Below are positions 42,803 to 51,803 of a DNA stretch of 64,000 bases, piece after piece (the first letter of the stretch is position 1; every line of letters begins with the position of its first letter). Below the pieces are notes generated by a model. It worked only from the letters and a program-made list of their open reading frames with translations, searched no databases and had not been told where the DNA came from. The position numbers and the translations under genes are program-made. The DNA comes from Bartonella callosciuri (GTDB lineage Bacteria; Pseudomonadota; Alphaproteobacteria; Rhizobiales; Rhizobiaceae). Where the stretch lies: the NCBI RefSeq assembly GCF_014203215.1, contig NZ_JACHIM010000002.1:54446-118445 (forward strand), in the 5' to 3' direction.

Positions 42803-43390
42803 ATGAATCGCTCGACAGTCGTCTATTTTGTTTTTGCTTGTCTCTTTGTGCTGATTATTTTGGTGGGAATTTCCACACTCAGCGATCTAATCTATGATAG
42901 TTCTCCATCGGTTCAATATTCTCATACAATTACAAAGAAGGATGCGTTTCAGGAGAAACAGAAGGTATCTGAGACTTCTTTATCATTCAATGATCGCCTT
43001 CAACAGGGCAATCTTGAAAATGGGCGTAAAATTTTTCATCAATGTGCTATATGCCATACCTCTGGACGCAATGAATCAGGGCGTGTTGGTCCAGTGCTTT
43101 GGGACATAGTGAACCGTCCTTTGGCTGCAGCACCAGGTTTTGCTTATTCACGGGCATTGCGTGCAAACTCTTATCAAAGGTGGGATTTTGTCACTTTAGA
43201 TCGTTATTTGCAATCACCGCGTAAAGCGTTTCCAGGAACAATTATGTCTTTTCGTGGGATAAAAAATGATCAAGATCGTGCTGATCTTTTGCTTTATTTA
43301 CGCAGTTTGTCGGATCATCCTGTTCCTTTACCAATGGATAATGAAGAAGGTGAGCCAGATCAAACCAAAGATAAACTACTCCAGAAGTAA
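42803..43390 (+). CDS. Membrane-anchored class I cytochrome c (CycM-like)
   Basis: A 195-residue protein with an uncleaved N-terminal hydrophobic anchor (about residues 8-27), a variable linker and a class I cytochrome c domain. The heme attachment motif is CAICH, and the distal ligand Met lies in FPGTIMSF. It resembles cytochrome c-552/CycM, which carries electrons from the bc1 complex to a terminal oxidase at the periplasmic face. Divergent placement from kdsB is shared with other members of the order. Confidence 0.9.
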   Translation: MNRSTVVYFVFACLFVLIILVGISTLSDLIYDSSPSVQYSHTITKKDAFQEKQKVSETSLSFNDRLQQGNLENGRKIFHQCAICHTSGRNESGRVGPVLWDIVNRPLAAAPGFAYSRALRANSYQRWDFVTLDRYLQSPRKAFPGTIMSFRGIKNDQDRADLLLYLRSLSDHPVPLPMDNEEGEPDQTKDKLLQK

Positions 43391-43406
43391 ATCATTTGAG
43401 AAAGAG

Positions 43407-43496
43407 ATGCGATCGGTTTTTAGATTTTTATTGGGAGTTTGGGTTCCAATGTGTTTTTTAATTCACTCATCAATCTATCTTTTGTTTTATCATTAA
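43407..43496 (+). pseudogene. 29-codon signal-peptide-like stub
   Basis: An ORF of 29 codons starting MRSVFRFLLGVWVPMC reads as a signal peptide and stops at once. A GAAAGAG stretch lies just before the ATG. In relatives a solute-binding protein gene often follows the cytochrome c gene, so this may be the remaining 5' end of such a lost gene. It could also be chance. Confidence 0.3.
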
Positions 43497-44180
43497 ATCC
43501 GCTACATAACACAAAAGTATGCAGGTATTTATACTTAACGCGTCAGTTTATCATTGGCACACGGTAGTTTTTTTAAGGGTATTCCATTAAAACTTTGATA
43601 TTTATGCAGTTAATTATGCTAAGAAAAGCAATTTAATTTTCTCTGAATGCATTACTTCATAAGTAGATTTTCATGCTCAAGAGTGGAAACGTATTATCCA
43701 AAATTTATCTATTAAATAGCTAGGAGGATGCGTTGAGTTCGATGGTCACTTAAAATTGTATAATGATTACAAAGGTTCCATTTGCATTCCTTCTCTCTGT
43801 TGTTGGTAATGAAATAAAATATGCCTATGATTAGTTGAATCAAATTAATCCGCTTAATTTGGAGGATAAGCATAAATCAGGCAAAGCAATATCTAGCATT
43901 TTACTGAGAAACAAAACCGCTATCATCTCCCAAGTTAGAGCAATATTATTAACGCGAGTGAATGAATATTTTTATGGTACATCATTTGAATTTTTTTCGA
44001 GTTAACCAACTCAAATATCATGGGAAATAAAATCTGCTAAAAACAAGCTTTATTTATTCTTCAAACACAGCAAAATAATCCTTAACGTAAAATATTTTCC
44101 GTTTTCTAAATCACCTTGATTAGTATTTTTTGTAAAAATGTTCACTTTACACCATAAAAGTATATTATAATAATTGTGTT
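43497..44180. other. Gap upstream of the microcin C-like relic
   Basis: AT-rich, no intact gene. A protein-like stretch is listed at 43769-44005. Another short one near 43662-43721 reads DFHAQEWKRIIQNLSIK before a stop. Together they suggest a decayed gene of about 110 codons or more. Confidence 0.4.
43769..44005 (+). pseudogene. Relic of an unidentified gene
   Basis: One frame reads VPFAFLLSVVGNEIKYAYD, an in-frame TAG, then LNQINPLNLEDKHKSGKAIS and QVRAILLTRVNEYFYGTS up to a TAA at 44005. Composition is protein-like and continuous across the single stop. I do not recognise the family. It lies just before the microcin C-like cluster but nothing ties it to that pathway. Confidence 0.35.
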
Positions 44181-44209
44181 TTTACATAGGCTTTTTTCTC
44201 TGTTATATT
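44181..44209 (+). promoter_or_regulatory. Sigma-70-type promoter of the microcin C-like relic
   Basis: TTTACA at 44181-44186 and TATATT at 44204-44209 with an ideal 17-base spacer. Transcription would start near 44216, about 35 bases before the candidate precursor-peptide ATG. It appears better preserved than the genes it served. Confidence 0.65.
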
Positions 44210-44250
44210 CGTTGCGAATAATAAAGACATAAAAAATTAATGGGGGTGTC

Positions 44251-44271
44251 ATGCATCATAGAGGCTTATAA
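44251..44271 (+). pseudogene. Candidate mccA-like precursor-peptide gene, possibly frameshifted
   Basis: Six-codon ORF MHHRGL after a GGGGGTG site, 42 bases past the -10 box and just before a hairpin and mccB. In E. coli the precursor MccA is a seven-residue peptide (MRTGNAN) encoded in the same place, and MccB needs a C-terminal Asn. Removing one T at 44269 would give MHHRGLN and a stop, a heptapeptide ending in Asn. That is an inference from position and one hypothetical base change; the present reading lacks the Asn. Confidence 0.4.
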
Positions 44272-44288
44272 CTGATAAGAAAAATTTT

Positions 44289-44315
44289 TTTCTCTGGAAT
44301 AAGTTTTCAGAGAAA
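44289..44315 (+). terminator. Hairpin between candidate mccA and mccB
   Basis: TTTCTCTG at 44289-44296 pairs perfectly with CAGAGAAA at 44308-44315 around an 11-base loop. In the E. coli mcc operon a hairpin in this place limits read-through from mccA into mccB, so that far more mccA message is made. No T run follows here, so termination strength is uncertain. Confidence 0.5.
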
Positions 44316-44325
44316 GGCTGCTTTA

Positions 44326-45401
44326 ATGCATAAGTGGGGGGTAATGGAAGAGCAGTGTATTTTAGGAACATACACCCGTGTTCTTGTCCGTAAGGAGGGA
44401 TACAATTTTTGGTGCGAGTTCAAAAGCAGTTTGTTATCAACGAAAGAAAAGACTGGAAAAATTTTGTACTCCTCGCCGCACAATAGACCGATAAAAAGAC
44501 GGTGGAGGAAGTTTACAATTCGCTATTGTCAATCATGTTAAGAGAAGATTTTAACCGCGCATGTGACTTTCTTTTTTCTAATCACTTTCTTATTTTAGCC
44601 GAAACATCGAGCAGTATCTTCAATAATCGATATTCCAGAAATCACCTTCATTATCAAGGTTACGGTATATGGATCCAGAGTCCGTTCAGCATACCCTTTT
44701 ACAAAAAGTAGTGGTCATTTAGGATGTGGTGGAATTGATAATCATGTATCAGTGATACTTGAATCCTCTGGCGTGGAAAATTAATATTGTCGACAATGAT
44801 GTGATCGAGATAACCAACCTTACTAGACAATTTTTTTTACTGAAACAAAATGTTGGACTTCCTAAGACGACTGTTCTTCGACGTGAATTGACACAGAGCA
44901 ACAGTCAGAGTGAAGTTACTGAGCTACATCACTGTAAAAGAAGATATAAACAAATTGTCTAGAGCCGATTTTTGGATATTTCTGCTGATGAACATGACCA
45001 TCTGGTGTCATGGATAAACGAATGGTGTGTAAAAAATCAACAAGCTTATATAAATTCTACGACTATGTCAATGACATCACTGTACTTTGACCTTTTTACA
45101 TTCCTAGAAAAACAGGTTATTATGCATGCAGCTTATCCATAGCAAATCTCCCCGAAAAAAGCAATGATTTAATCTATGAGGTTTGCGCTGCTATTAATCA
45201 TAATTTTAAAGTTGCAACGTTTCCTCTGGTGAATACTCTTTCAGCTGCCATTTGTGCTAACGATGCTCTTAAATTTTTGGGTGGTTGTGGCACTCTGCTT
45301 TCCACGGATCGCTATGTAGGGATCTGGAGTAGCAAACTTTTCATAGAAGAGCGTTTTCTCTAAAGAAGAACCCTCATTGCAAAGTTTGTGGAACAGAATA
45401 A
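44326..45401 (+). pseudogene. mccB: MccB-like peptide adenylyltransferase pseudogene
   Basis: MccB is an E1-like ThiF-fold enzyme that joins AMP to the C-terminal Asn of a short peptide. The full gene is recognisable in pieces: CILGTYTRVLVRKEGY; NNRYSRNHLHYQGYG; HLGCGGIDNHVSVILESSG (nucleotide loop); DNDVIEITNLTRQF; WINEWCVKNQQAYIN; YIPRKTGYYAC; FKVATFPLVNTLSAAICAND; YVGIWSSKL; and a final PHCKVCG zinc-site Cys pair before TAA at 45401. These match E. coli MccB in order and in residues that differ from MoeB/ThiF, notably NNRYSRN-LHYQ. At least four frame changes and several stops show it is dead. Start may be 44326 or the ATG at 44344. Confidence 0.9.
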
Positions 45402-46552
45402 TAATGAACAAACCTCGAATACTCGCTATGGATCTTACCACGCAGTACGGATGCTGATTGGTGTTTACCATACCTTTTTAATGTCTATGGGTGTTAGCCT
45501 TTCCCAATTGGCTCTGCTTCAAGTCACCTTTTCGGTAACCGTTTTGCTTCTTGATGTTCCCTGTGCTGTTTTAGCTGACAGATATCAGCGTAAATACTCT
45601 GTTCTGTTACGGCTGAAGTGTTTATGACGTGATTGTTTTATCCGCTATCCCTTCAAGCCCCCAATGTGATAGTCCTTACTATTGCGCAAATCCTTTATGC
45701 TGCAGGAGTTTACCTCATTGTCAGTACCATTGATGGCTGGATTTACCATTCTCTAGGCAACAAACAGGATCGCTTTTCGCATTATGCTCATCTCTCTCAT
45801 CAGATAAACTCTTTCGGTAGCATTATCAGCGGTATCGTAGGAATTGCAACGAGCTACTACTCTGGACAATATTTCATAGGATATATCATTTCATACCTGA
45901 TGATGTGAATGATTTTCTTTATATTCCTTGTTATTTCTGAAGAAAAAACGTCGGAGAGCGAAGGGATAAAAACAAAAACGATTGTGCAACATGCTAAGGA
46001 AACCCTCTGGATTTTTCAAAACACCGTGGGAGGAGGAGTGTGGTTTATTTTTCTGATGTGCCTTTTCAGTGTCGGTATTCAAGTTATCTATCACTTCTGG
46101 TAACCGATAATACTCTCCAGTGGAAAGATTGATCACCTCAATGGCTCGCAGATACTGGTACTGATGTTCTGCCATATTGGGGCCTTCTCAGCGCAATATT
46201 TTTCCAATTTACTGCTGTCTAAATATCATGTTATTGATAAAAAATATAAAAGTTCTGTAAAATATTTTTCGTTCTTCTCTGCTCTCATGTGTGTTGCACT
46301 TTATTTTTTCGTCTATAGCCAGCAAATTGCTGCGTCGGTTATCGCCTTCTCGTTTTATTTATTTGTACTGTACGGATCGGCGCAAAAAGCTTGTTTTTCT
46401 CTGAACTTAAGAAAGAATAAACCCAACATATTTCTGACATTGTTGGTGCTATATCTTTTAGCAGAAGAATATTTTCCGTAGCTATATTAAACGTCCTCTC
46501 TTTTATTCCTGCAAAAATTTTACCCTCTTATTACCTTGTACTACCATTTTAA
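45388..46552 (+). pseudogene. mccC: MFS exporter pseudogene (MccC-like)
   Basis: Begins 14 bases before the mccB stop. The first frame gives MLIGVYHTFLMSMGVSLSQL and LLDVPCAVLADRYQRKYSVL, a standard MFS N-terminus with the loop 2-3 motif. A frameshift near 45620 leads to a second frame (VYLIVSTIDGWIYHSLGNKQ) that runs to 46481 but contains a TGA at 45906 and a TAA at 46101. Another shift near 46470 gives a last membrane segment ending at 46552. In microcin C loci mccC is an MFS exporter giving self-protection. Assignment rests on position after mccB and on the MFS pattern. Confidence 0.8.
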
Positions 46553-47276
46553 CTTTTTTATGTGCGGATTGGTCGTCATGAGATGAATGAAATCCTCTCC
46601 AAAAGCTATATTGGAAGAAAACCATATTACAAATACAGCTGAAAAATGATTGCTTCTGAAGTTTATAGACCGAGAAAACAATCAGGATTTGTTTTACTAA
46701 TAAAACAGGATAATCTGCTGCCAGAAATTTTTCTATATCGTAATTTACTAAATAAAGCGCACTGAAATCATACAGAATTCTGTCCTGTTAAATTTGGTTT
46801 ATTTCACTGAACATAGTTTCTAAGATTTCTTTTAAAAACTGCAATTTTGCTTTTATTCAAAAGTGTAGAGAAAAAAACTTCTCAGAAGCCTTGAGAATAT
46901 GGAAAAAGAGAAGATCATTGATATATTGAGGCTTTACATGAGGCTGGTCTTGTTTCTTTTCACGCATGTTATCCACATGAGTTTTTAGTGGAAAGAGATA
47001 GCGGATTGCTCCTCTCATGCGCACTCAATCTTCACGCCATGTTTTATTATGCTTAAGGAGTTGAAGTTTTCTCCTAGTGTTTAAATGTGTGCAGACATAG
47101 ACCATTGATCTTTTGCGTCATTTACAACCTAAATATCCATTTAGATTATCTGTTTATGAGGCATGATTTAAAAATTGTCAAAACGCTTGCCCATGAAGGA
47201 GAAGTTAATTGGTGTGCGCAATGGGGAAATGATTAAAGGCAGTTCTGCTGATCGTATTTTTATTATCCTCAAATTC
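46553..47276. other. Degenerate DNA downstream of the mcc-like relic
   Basis: No intact gene. Protein-like plus-strand pieces occur in changing frames: SEVYRPRKQSGFVLLIKQ near 46655-46710, ALHEAGLVSFHACYPHEFL near 46927-46985 and LLRHLQPKYPFRLSVYEA near 47108-47163. They may belong to one or two further genes of the same operon, such as an mccE-like gene, but I cannot identify a family. The moeB-like gene on the minus strand ends at 47277. Confidence 0.4.
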
Positions 47277-48065
47277 TTATACACAAACCTTGATGGCTGT
47301 TGCATTCGCATTGGAATCTGATCGTTTATAGGTAATGACATTAAATTGTGCAGATAATCCATTATAGAGGAGAATTTTTCCCACTAACGGTTCGCCAATA
47401 TTTGTAATAAGCTTAATGGCTTCCATTGCTTGTAGTGTCCCGATCACCCCGGGTAAAACACCGATGATTCCACTTTCAGAACATGTCGGGATAGTACCGG
47501 GAGCTGGCGGATTGGGAAAAAGGTCACGATAGTGAGGATTGTTGTCTTTATAAGGCATGAGCACCGTCAGAGAACCGTCAAAACGCCCTACAGCGCCGCT
47601 TATTAAAGGTTTTTTGCATTGGGCAGCGTGATCAGCAAGCAGATAGCGTGTGGCAAAATTATCACTTCCATCAACAATGATGTGGTAGATATTGAGGAGT
47701 TTATCCACATTACTTTTGTCCAAGCGCATATTATATTTTTCAACTATAATATGGGGGTTTATTGCTTTTATAGAGGCTTTTGCACTATCAATTTTAAATT
47801 GATTAATTGTGCTGTTTTTGTGGATAACTTGGCGTTGTAAATTAGAAAGTGCAACGGTATCGTCATCAACAATTCCAAGGGTACCAACACCTACAGCAGC
47901 CAAATAGGTGAGAACAGGAGAACCAAGACCACCCGCGCCAACAACAAGAACGCGTGCAGCTTTAAGCTTTTGTTGTCCTGCACCACCAATTTCAGGCAAA
48001 ATGATATGGCGCGCGTAGCGTTCGATTTCTTCGTTACTTAATTTTGTACCCGCTTCTTGTGTCAT
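47277..48065 (-). CDS. HesA/MoeB/ThiF family adenylyltransferase
   Basis: A 262-residue E1-like enzyme that adenylates the C-terminus of a ubiquitin-like sulfur carrier (MoaD or ThiS) for molybdopterin or thiamine synthesis. The nucleotide-binding loop is GAGGLGSPVLTYLAAVG, with DNFATRYLLAD and the region around TCSESGIIGVLPGVIG holding the likely active Cys. The two CxxC zinc pairs of E. coli MoeB are not evident. It is intact and lacks the NNRYSRN signature, so it is not part of the microcin-like cluster. Which carrier it serves is unclear. Confidence 0.85.
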   Translation of the reverse strand: MTQEAGTKLSNEEIERYARHIILPEIGGAGQQKLKAARVLVVGAGGLGSPVLTYLAAVGVGTLGIVDDDTVALSNLQRQVIHKNSTINQFKIDSAKASIKAINPHIIVEKYNMRLDKSNVDKLLNIYHIIVDGSDNFATRYLLADHAAQCKKPLISGAVGRFDGSLTVLMPYKDNNPHYRDLFPNPPAPGTIPTCSESGIIGVLPGVIGTLQAMEAIKLITNIGEPLVGKILLYNGLSAQFNVITYKRSDSNANATAIKVCV

Positions 48066-48152
48066 GGGCTTTCTCTTGTCATAGTCCTTTTATTGTTTAC
48101 CAAGTTTCTAGCGCATAAACTAGTCTGCTTTTAGTATAGGGAGGTTTTATTT

Positions 48153-49085
48153 ATGAAAGTTGCCATTCAGATGGACCATATTTCAACAGTCCGGATTCAA
48201 GGAGATACAACATTTGCACTTGCTTTAGCGGCACAAGAACGTGGACATTCTCTTTTTCATTATACACCAGATTATTTATCAATGTGCGATGGTTGTGTCA
48301 TTGTACATCTAGAACCATTGAAAGTGCATGATGAAGAGGGAAAGCATTATGAATTAGGGAAATCTTTTCGCACACAATTGAGTGATATGGATGTGGTTCT
48401 TTTACGCCAAGATCCGCCTTTTGATCTCAATTATATTACCACAACGCATTTTTTAGAACGTATTCATCCTAAGACGCTCGTTGTGAATGACCCAGCATGG
48501 GTGCGCAACAGTCCAGAAAAAATTTTTGTAACTGAATTTCCTGATTTGGTGCCAGAGACGTTAATTACGAAAAACATTGAAGAAATAATGGCTTTTAGAG
48601 CTGAGTTTGGGGACATTATTATAAAACCACTCTATGGCAGTGGGGGATCCGGTGTTTTCTATTTGAAAGAAGATGATCACAATTTAATGTCGCTCTTGGA
48701 AATGTTTGCACAAAATTATCGCGAACCTTTTATTGTCCAGCGCTATTTAGATGCAGTGCGACAAGGGGATAAACGGATTATTTTGCTTGACGGTACTCCT
48801 GTTGGTGCAATTAATCGGATTGCTGCAGAAACAGATGTTCGCTCTAATATGCATGTTGGTGGTCGTGCGGAAAATGTTGATTTAACAAAACGTGATTATG
48901 AGATTTGTGAGCGTATTGGTCCAGCCTTAAAGGAACGTGGTCTTCTTCTTGTGGGCATTGATGTAATTGGAGATTATATAACAGAAATCAATGTGACATC
49001 TCCTACTGGAATTCGTGAAATTAAACGTTTCGGTGGGGCAGACGTTGCGCATCTTTTCTGGGATATCATTGAATTCAAACGTTAA
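48153..49085 (+). CDS. gshB: Glutathione synthetase
   Basis: ATP-grasp ligase joining gamma-glutamylcysteine and glycine; 310 residues. Typical segments are [12 protein letters not shown] at the start, [17 protein letters not shown], the glycine-rich ATP loop [14 protein letters not shown] and [15 protein letters not shown] at the C-terminus. A GGGAGG site precedes the ATG by 8 bases. It is divergent from the moeB-like gene and followed by the pst operon after 156 bases. Confidence 0.96.
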   Translation: MKVAIQMDHISTVRIQGDTTFALALAAQERGHSLFHYTPDYLSMCDGCVIVHLEPLKVHDEEGKHYELGKSFRTQLSDMDVVLLRQDPPFDLNYITTTHFLERIHPKTLVVNDPAWVRNSPEKIFVTEFPDLVPETLITKNIEEIMAFRAEFGDIIIKPLYGSGGSGVFYLKEDDHNLMSLLEMFAQNYREPFIVQRYLDAVRQGDKRIILLDGTPVGAINRIAAETDVRSNMHVGGRAENVDLTKRDYEICERIGPALKERGLLLVGIDVIGDYITEINVTSPTGIREIKRFGGADVAHLFWDIIEFKR

Positions 49086-49241
49086 AATTAATTTTTTAAG
49101 ACAAGGAGCCAAAACATAATTTTGTGAAAAAATGATCAACGACACGTTTTTTTATGTCTCATACTACAAATGTGCATTACAATTCAGATTATTGTATGAT
49201 ACGAGTAAAATGTCTTGGCTCAAAATCTGAGGAGTTTATGG

Positions 49242-50288
49242 ATGAGCAGAGTATTATCAGTTGGAGTAGGACTGGTGTTCGCAGTATTTTTGTCCGTTGA
49301 TGTTGGGAATGCGCGCGATCAAATACAAATTACGGGTTCATCTACAGTTTTACCTTATCAAAAGATCGTTGCTGAGATATTTGGAGAAATTTATCCTCAT
49401 TTTAAGGTTCCAGTTATCGAATCGGGTGGAACAGGAGCTGGTATTAAGGAGTTTTGTCGTGGTATTGGGGAAAATGCAATTGATATCGTTAATGCTTCAC
49501 GGGCAATGAAGTTTGGTGAATTGCAGTCTTGCTTTGATGCCGGTATAAAAGATATTGAGGAAATACGTATCGGGTATGATGGCATTATTTTTGCAACAGA
49601 TATAAATGGCCCTGATTGGAATTTACAACCAGTAGATATTTATAGAGCACTTGCTGCTCATATTATGGTAGACGGAAAATTGCAGCCCAATAACGTTTCG
49701 AAATGGAAGGCAGTTAATAGGGCTTTTCCTGATTGGACGATTGCAGTTTATATTCCTGGAGAGAAGCATGGAACGCGTGAAGTTTTTGAAGAGGAATTGC
49801 TAGCTGCAGGCTGTAAAGCTAGTGGAGCAGTTGAGGCAATGAAGGTTTTAGGAATGGATGATAAGGCGATACATGCTGCTTGTGTTACCGTACGTAAAGA
49901 TGGTAAGGCTATTGATATTGATGGTGACTATTCTGAAACATTTGCACGTCTGACTTCTAATAAAACAGGGATTGGTGTTTTTGGTTTGTCTTTTTATCAA
50001 AATAATGCTGATAAGCTAAAAGTTGCAAAGATTAATGGTTTTGCGCCAACCGTTGAAACAATTTCCCGTGGGGAATATCCGATTTCCCGTCCACTTTTTT
50101 TCTATGTTAAGAAGGCACATTTAAGTTTTGTTCCTGGTTTGCGGGAATATGTTGACTTTTTTCTTTCTGATCAGATGATTGGTCCAGATAGCCCCTTAGC
50201 TGAATATGGTTTGGTTGTTGTTTCTGAAAAGGAGCGCCAAGCGCAGCGTTCTGCTTTTTCTTCTGGTAAAGTGATGACTTTGAAATAA
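49242..50288 (+). CDS. pstS: Phosphate ABC transporter substrate-binding protein PstS
   Basis: Periplasmic phosphate-binding protein, 348 residues. The signal peptide spans about residues 1-25, and the mature part starts near DQIQITGSSTVLPYQK. Phosphate-binding loops include GSSTVLPYQK, SRAMKFGEL and the GTREVFEEELL helix, typical of the longer alphaproteobacterial PstS. The ATG at 49242 follows GAGGAG by about 7 bases, preferred over a TTG 27 bases upstream. It starts the pstSCAB-phoU operon. No Pho box was recognised upstream. Confidence 0.95.
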   Translation: MSRVLSVGVGLVFAVFLSVDVGNARDQIQITGSSTVLPYQKIVAEIFGEIYPHFKVPVIESGGTGAGIKEFCRGIGENAIDIVNASRAMKFGELQSCFDAGIKDIEEIRIGYDGIIFATDINGPDWNLQPVDIYRALAAHIMVDGKLQPNNVSKWKAVNRAFPDWTIAVYIPGEKHGTREVFEEELLAAGCKASGAVEAMKVLGMDDKAIHAACVTVRKDGKAIDIDGDYSETFARLTSNKTGIGVFGLSFYQNNADKLKVAKINGFAPTVETISRGEYPISRPLFFYVKKAHLSFVPGLREYVDFFLSDQMIGPDSPLAEYGLVVVSEKERQAQRSAFSSGKVMTLK

Positions 50289-50342
50289 TTTTCTGAATTG
50301 AAGCATTTCCTCTGCTGCTTTTTATAAAACTTGAAAGACAAT

Positions 50343-51803
50343 ATGCGCATTTCCTTCATTATTTTTCTATTATTGGTTCTTAGTTTTTTGGGTTTTTTTA
50401 TTTCTTATATGCGGGCTCGTACTCTTGAATATGCACAATACAAGATGCATTCTCGCGCGTATTATTACGGTTGGTGGACATTTTTGATGACTGTTATTCC
50501 AGCCGTTATTTTTTTATTTTTTTGGGATGTTGGGAGTATAATTTATTTAGAATATATTGCTTCTCGAGAAGTTTATGCGTCTAGTGCGGGCGTAATAGAG
50601 GTTTCTAATCATGATCTTCTTTTGAGTTCTATCCGCAGTCTAATCAAAAATATTCATCGTTTTGAGGGAGATTTTGCTACCGCTTCATATGAAGAAGTGC
50701 GAGCACAATTACTCACAAAAGGGATTTTTTTGTCTTCTGAGGTATCAGATGATGTGTTAAGGATAGCACAGTCATGGGTTCATTGTTCTAAAAAATTACA
50801 GTTTATTGGTCATAGCCTCCTTTTTGCTATTGCATTTGGTGGTTTCATTTGTGGAGTTGTACAAACTTCTCCGCGTCAACGTGCACGCAATAAGGTTGAG
50901 TATTTAATTGTTAGCGGATTGGTGTGTGCGTCTATCGTTGCAGTCTTGACAACAGCAGCCATTGCACTCTCCATGTTTTTTCAGACGGTCAGTTTTTTTC
51001 AGTCTGTACCCTTTTCAAACTTCTTTTTTGGAACGGTTTGGGACCCACGTTTTTCAGCGAGCGGTTTGGGGGATGAAGTGGGGCAATTTGGTTTAATACC
51101 GCTTCTGGCAGGCACAGTGTATATTGCATTTGTAGCAATGTTTTTTGCTGTTCCTATTGGATTATTTTCAGCTCTTTATATGGCTGAATATGCCTCTCCT
51201 CGATTACGATCAATTGTGAAGCCGTTGTTGGAAGTGCTTGCTGGTATTCCAACTATTGTTTATGGCTTTTTTGCTTTGAAGGTTGTCGGACCATTTTTAC
51301 GGGATCTCTCTGTTTCTCTCTCTGATGGTGTTGGTTTTATTATGGCCCAAAGTGTTTTAACCGCTGGAGTTGTGATGGGAATTATGTTGATTCCTTTTGT
51401 TTCCTCTTTGTCGGATGATGTTATAACAGCTGTTCCGCGTTTTTTACGCGAAGGATCTTATGGTTTAGGAGCAACGCAATCTGAAACAATTAAGAAAGTG
51501 GTTATACCGGCTGCGCTTCCAGGGATTATGGGGGCAATTTTATTGACAGCATCACGTGCAATTGGAGAGACGATGATTGTGGTTTTGGCGGCAGGTGTTG
51601 CAGCGAACTTAACACTTAATCCATTCGAAGCAATGACCACGATGACTGTTAAGATTGTTAACCAATTGACAGGTGATTTTGAGTTTAATTCTCCCCAAAC
51701 TCTTGTGGCTTTCGCTTTAGGAATGACACTTTTTGTGATGACTCTTTTGATGAATATTCTTGCTCTTTACATTGTGCGTAAATATCGGGAACAATATGAA
51801 TGA
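50343..51803 (+). CDS. pstC: Phosphate ABC transporter permease PstC
   Basis: Inner-membrane permease, 486 residues, the long form with an extra N-terminal membrane region and periplasmic loop before the transport core. The core begins near residue 225; the coupling EAA-like loop is around LREGSYGLGATQSETIKKVV. The start at 50343 is ATG, and a TTG 12 bases upstream is possible. It overlaps pstA by 4 bases (ATGA). Confidence 0.94.
   Translation: MRISFIIFLLLVLSFLGFFISYMRARTLEYAQYKMHSRAYYYGWWTFLMTVIPAVIFLFFWDVGSIIYLEYIASREVYASSAGVIEVSNHDLLLSSIRSLIKNIHRFEGDFATASYEEVRAQLLTKGIFLSSEVSDDVLRIAQSWVHCSKKLQFIGHSLLFAIAFGGFICGVVQTSPRQRARNKVEYLIVSGLVCASIVAVLTTAAIALSMFFQTVSFFQSVPFSNFFFGTVWDPRFSASGLGDEVGQFGLIPLLAGTVYIAFVAMFFAVPIGLFSALYMAEYASPRLRSIVKPLLEVLAGIPTIVYGFFALKVVGPFLRDLSVSLSDGVGFIMAQSVLTAGVVMGIMLIPFVSSLSDDVITAVPRFLREGSYGLGATQSETIKKVVIPAALPGIMGAILLTASRAIGETMIVVLAAGVAANLTLNPFEAMTTMTVKIVNQLTGDFEFNSPQTLVAFALGMTLFVMTLLMNILALYIVRKYREQYE

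Noticed and set aside
47277..48065. The intact ThiF-fold gene as the working MccB of the cluster
   Set aside because: It is on the opposite strand, lacks the NNRYSRN-LHYQ signature and the N-terminal peptide-clamp region, and matches ordinary MoeB/ThiF enzymes.
49086..49241. Pho box before pstS
   Set aside because: No pair of CTGTCAT-like direct repeats was found.
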